A DNA stretch of 7,436 nt from Pseudomonadota bacterium (GTDB lineage Bacteria; Pseudomonadota; Gammaproteobacteria; Pseudomonadales; Azotimanducaceae), in assembly GCA_027622495.1 (NCBI GenBank), contig JAQBYL010000199.1, positions 1 through 7,436 on the forward strand. Reading direction: 5' to 3'. The notes under the pieces are model-generated. The model was not told the DNA's origin, ran no database searches, and saw nothing but the letters and a program-made list of their open reading frames with translations. Shown here one piece after another: positions 6,618 through 7,436 of the stretch. Each line of letters begins with the position of its first letter. Position 1 is the first letter of the stretch. The position numbers and the translations under genes were made by a program.

Positions 6618-7436
6618 TGTAAAAAATCAGATCGATGCGCTCATCAGTACGGTGAACCGGGTACTGCTGGGCAAAGAGCACCAGATCAAACTTGCCCTTA
6701 CCTGCCTCTTTGCGCGCGGCCATCTGCTGATCGAAGATCTGCCGGGCATGGGCAAGACACTACTCTCGCACGCGCTGGCACACGTGCTCGGCTTAAGCTA
6801 CAACCGCATTCAGTTCACCAGTGACATTCTGCCATCGGACGTCATTGGCGCTTCCATTTTCGACCGCCAGAACAACAGCTTTCAATTTATTGAGGGGCCG
6901 TTGTTTGCCCAGGTGGTTTTAGCGGATGAGATTAACCGCGCCACCCCCAAGAGTCAGAGTGCCTTGCTTGAGGCTATGGAAGAACGCCAGGTTACCGTCG
7001 ATGGCGTGACTCGTGCATTACCCGATCCGTTCTTCGTTGTGGCGACCCAGAACCCGACCACGCAGGCCGGCACATTCCCGCTCCCCGAGTCGCAACTGGA
7101 TCGATTTCTGATGCGGATCGAACTGGGTTATCCCGAGCCAGAAGCAGAGCGCGAATTGCTTCGCGGTGGTGACAGAAGAAAGTTGCTTGAGTCAATGGCC
7201 ATGGTGTGTGATCTGGCCGGGCTCAAACGGATCCAGGCTGCAGTAGACGCGGTCAAAGCATCTGATCCGCTCATCGACTACGTCCAACGCCTGGTCGGAT
7301 ATTCCCGCCAGGCACCTGAATTTGCGTTCGGTCTTTCACCGCGCGGTACGCTCGCGCTTTTGCATGCGGCCAGCGCCTGGGCACTCATCCACGACCGCGG
7401 TCATGTGATACCGGAAGATGTACAAGCCGTTCTGCC
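6577..7436 (+). CDS. MoxR-type AAA+ ATPase (5' part, runs off the window)
   Basis: The frame stays open to the edge (at least 286 codons) and encodes an AAA_3/MoxR-family ATPase. MoxR proteins are thought to act as chaperone-like ATPases, often beside DUF58/VWA-domain and transglutaminase-like membrane proteins. Motifs from GTG 6577: an N-terminal helix, LLGKE (30-34), Walker A LPGMGKT (55-61, Lys60), FTSDILPSDVIG, IEGPLFA, Walker B VVLADEIN, RATPKSQSALLEAMEE, sensor 1 VATQNP, the GTFPLPESQLDRFL segment typical of the family, and sensor 2 GLSPRG. The start is uncertain. The frame is closed upstream by TAG 6502-6504; only GTG 6562, GTG 6577 and GTG 6652 are usual starts, and 6652 would remove most of the N-terminal helix. 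Either of the first two lies inside the end of purF, and neither has a strong Shine-Dalgarno. The C-terminus lies outside the window. Confidence 0.88.
   Translation, partial: MLSRPSSSYTTTADVKNQIDALISTVNRVLLGKEHQIKLALTCLFARGHLLIEDLPGMGKTLLSHALAHVLGLSYNRIQFTSDILPSDVIGASIFDRQNNSFQFIEGPLFAQVVLADEINRATPKSQSALLEAMEERQVTVDGVTRALPDPFFVVATQNPTTQAGTFPLPESQLDRFLMRIELGYPEPEAERELLRGGDRRKLLESMAMVCDLAGLKRIQAAVDAVKASDPLIDYVQRLVGYSRQAPEFAFGLSPRGTLALLHAASAWALIHDRGHVIPEDVQAVL

Overview
The window is a dense, single-strand (+) block of housekeeping genes with moderately GC-rich codon use. It reads trpF - trpB - trpA - folC - SPOR-domain gene - cvpA - purF, followed by the 5' part of a MoxR-type AAA+ ATPase gene that runs off the right edge. 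The folC-SPOR-cvpA-purF order, the protein-level resemblance to E. coli/Pseudomonas homologues, and trpFBA placed directly in front of folC all point to a gammaproteobacterium (a betaproteobacterium is less likely). I cannot name a genus.

Layout. Bases 1-128 are a short flank with no identifiable gene; they hold only stop-terminated ends of possible upstream reading frames and a small inverted repeat. Bases 129-2744 carry three consecutive tryptophan-biosynthesis genes: TrpF isomerises phosphoribosylanthranilate, TrpA cleaves indole-glycerol phosphate, and TrpB condenses indole with serine. Bases 2731-4035 encode FolC (dihydrofolate/folylpolyglutamate synthase). Bases 4032-4586 encode a DedD-like membrane-anchored SPOR protein and 4583-5089 the inner-membrane protein CvpA. 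Bases 5091-6617 encode PurF, the first committed enzyme of purine synthesis. From about 6577 to the end is a MoxR ATPase, partial.

The genes look like one transcription unit. From 129 to 7436 there is no intergenic gap longer than one base, and six of the seven junctions overlap (11, 4, 14, 4, 4 and probably 41 bp). Six of eight predicted starts are GTG or TTG, several within GTGA/TTGA stop-start overlaps, which suggests translational coupling. The biochemical themes are PRPP use (PurF directly, TrpF on a PRPP-derived substrate), one-carbon/folate supply for purine synthesis (FolC, PurF), and envelope functions (SPOR protein, CvpA).

The main departures from the usual arrangement are the absence of accD between trpA and folC, an Asn where TrpA normally has Asp130, and a MoxR ATPase gene starting inside the end of purF. 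I see no mobile element, CRISPR array, RNA gene or defence-like cassette, and no convincing new biological system; most of the window is an ordinary conserved core-genome block.
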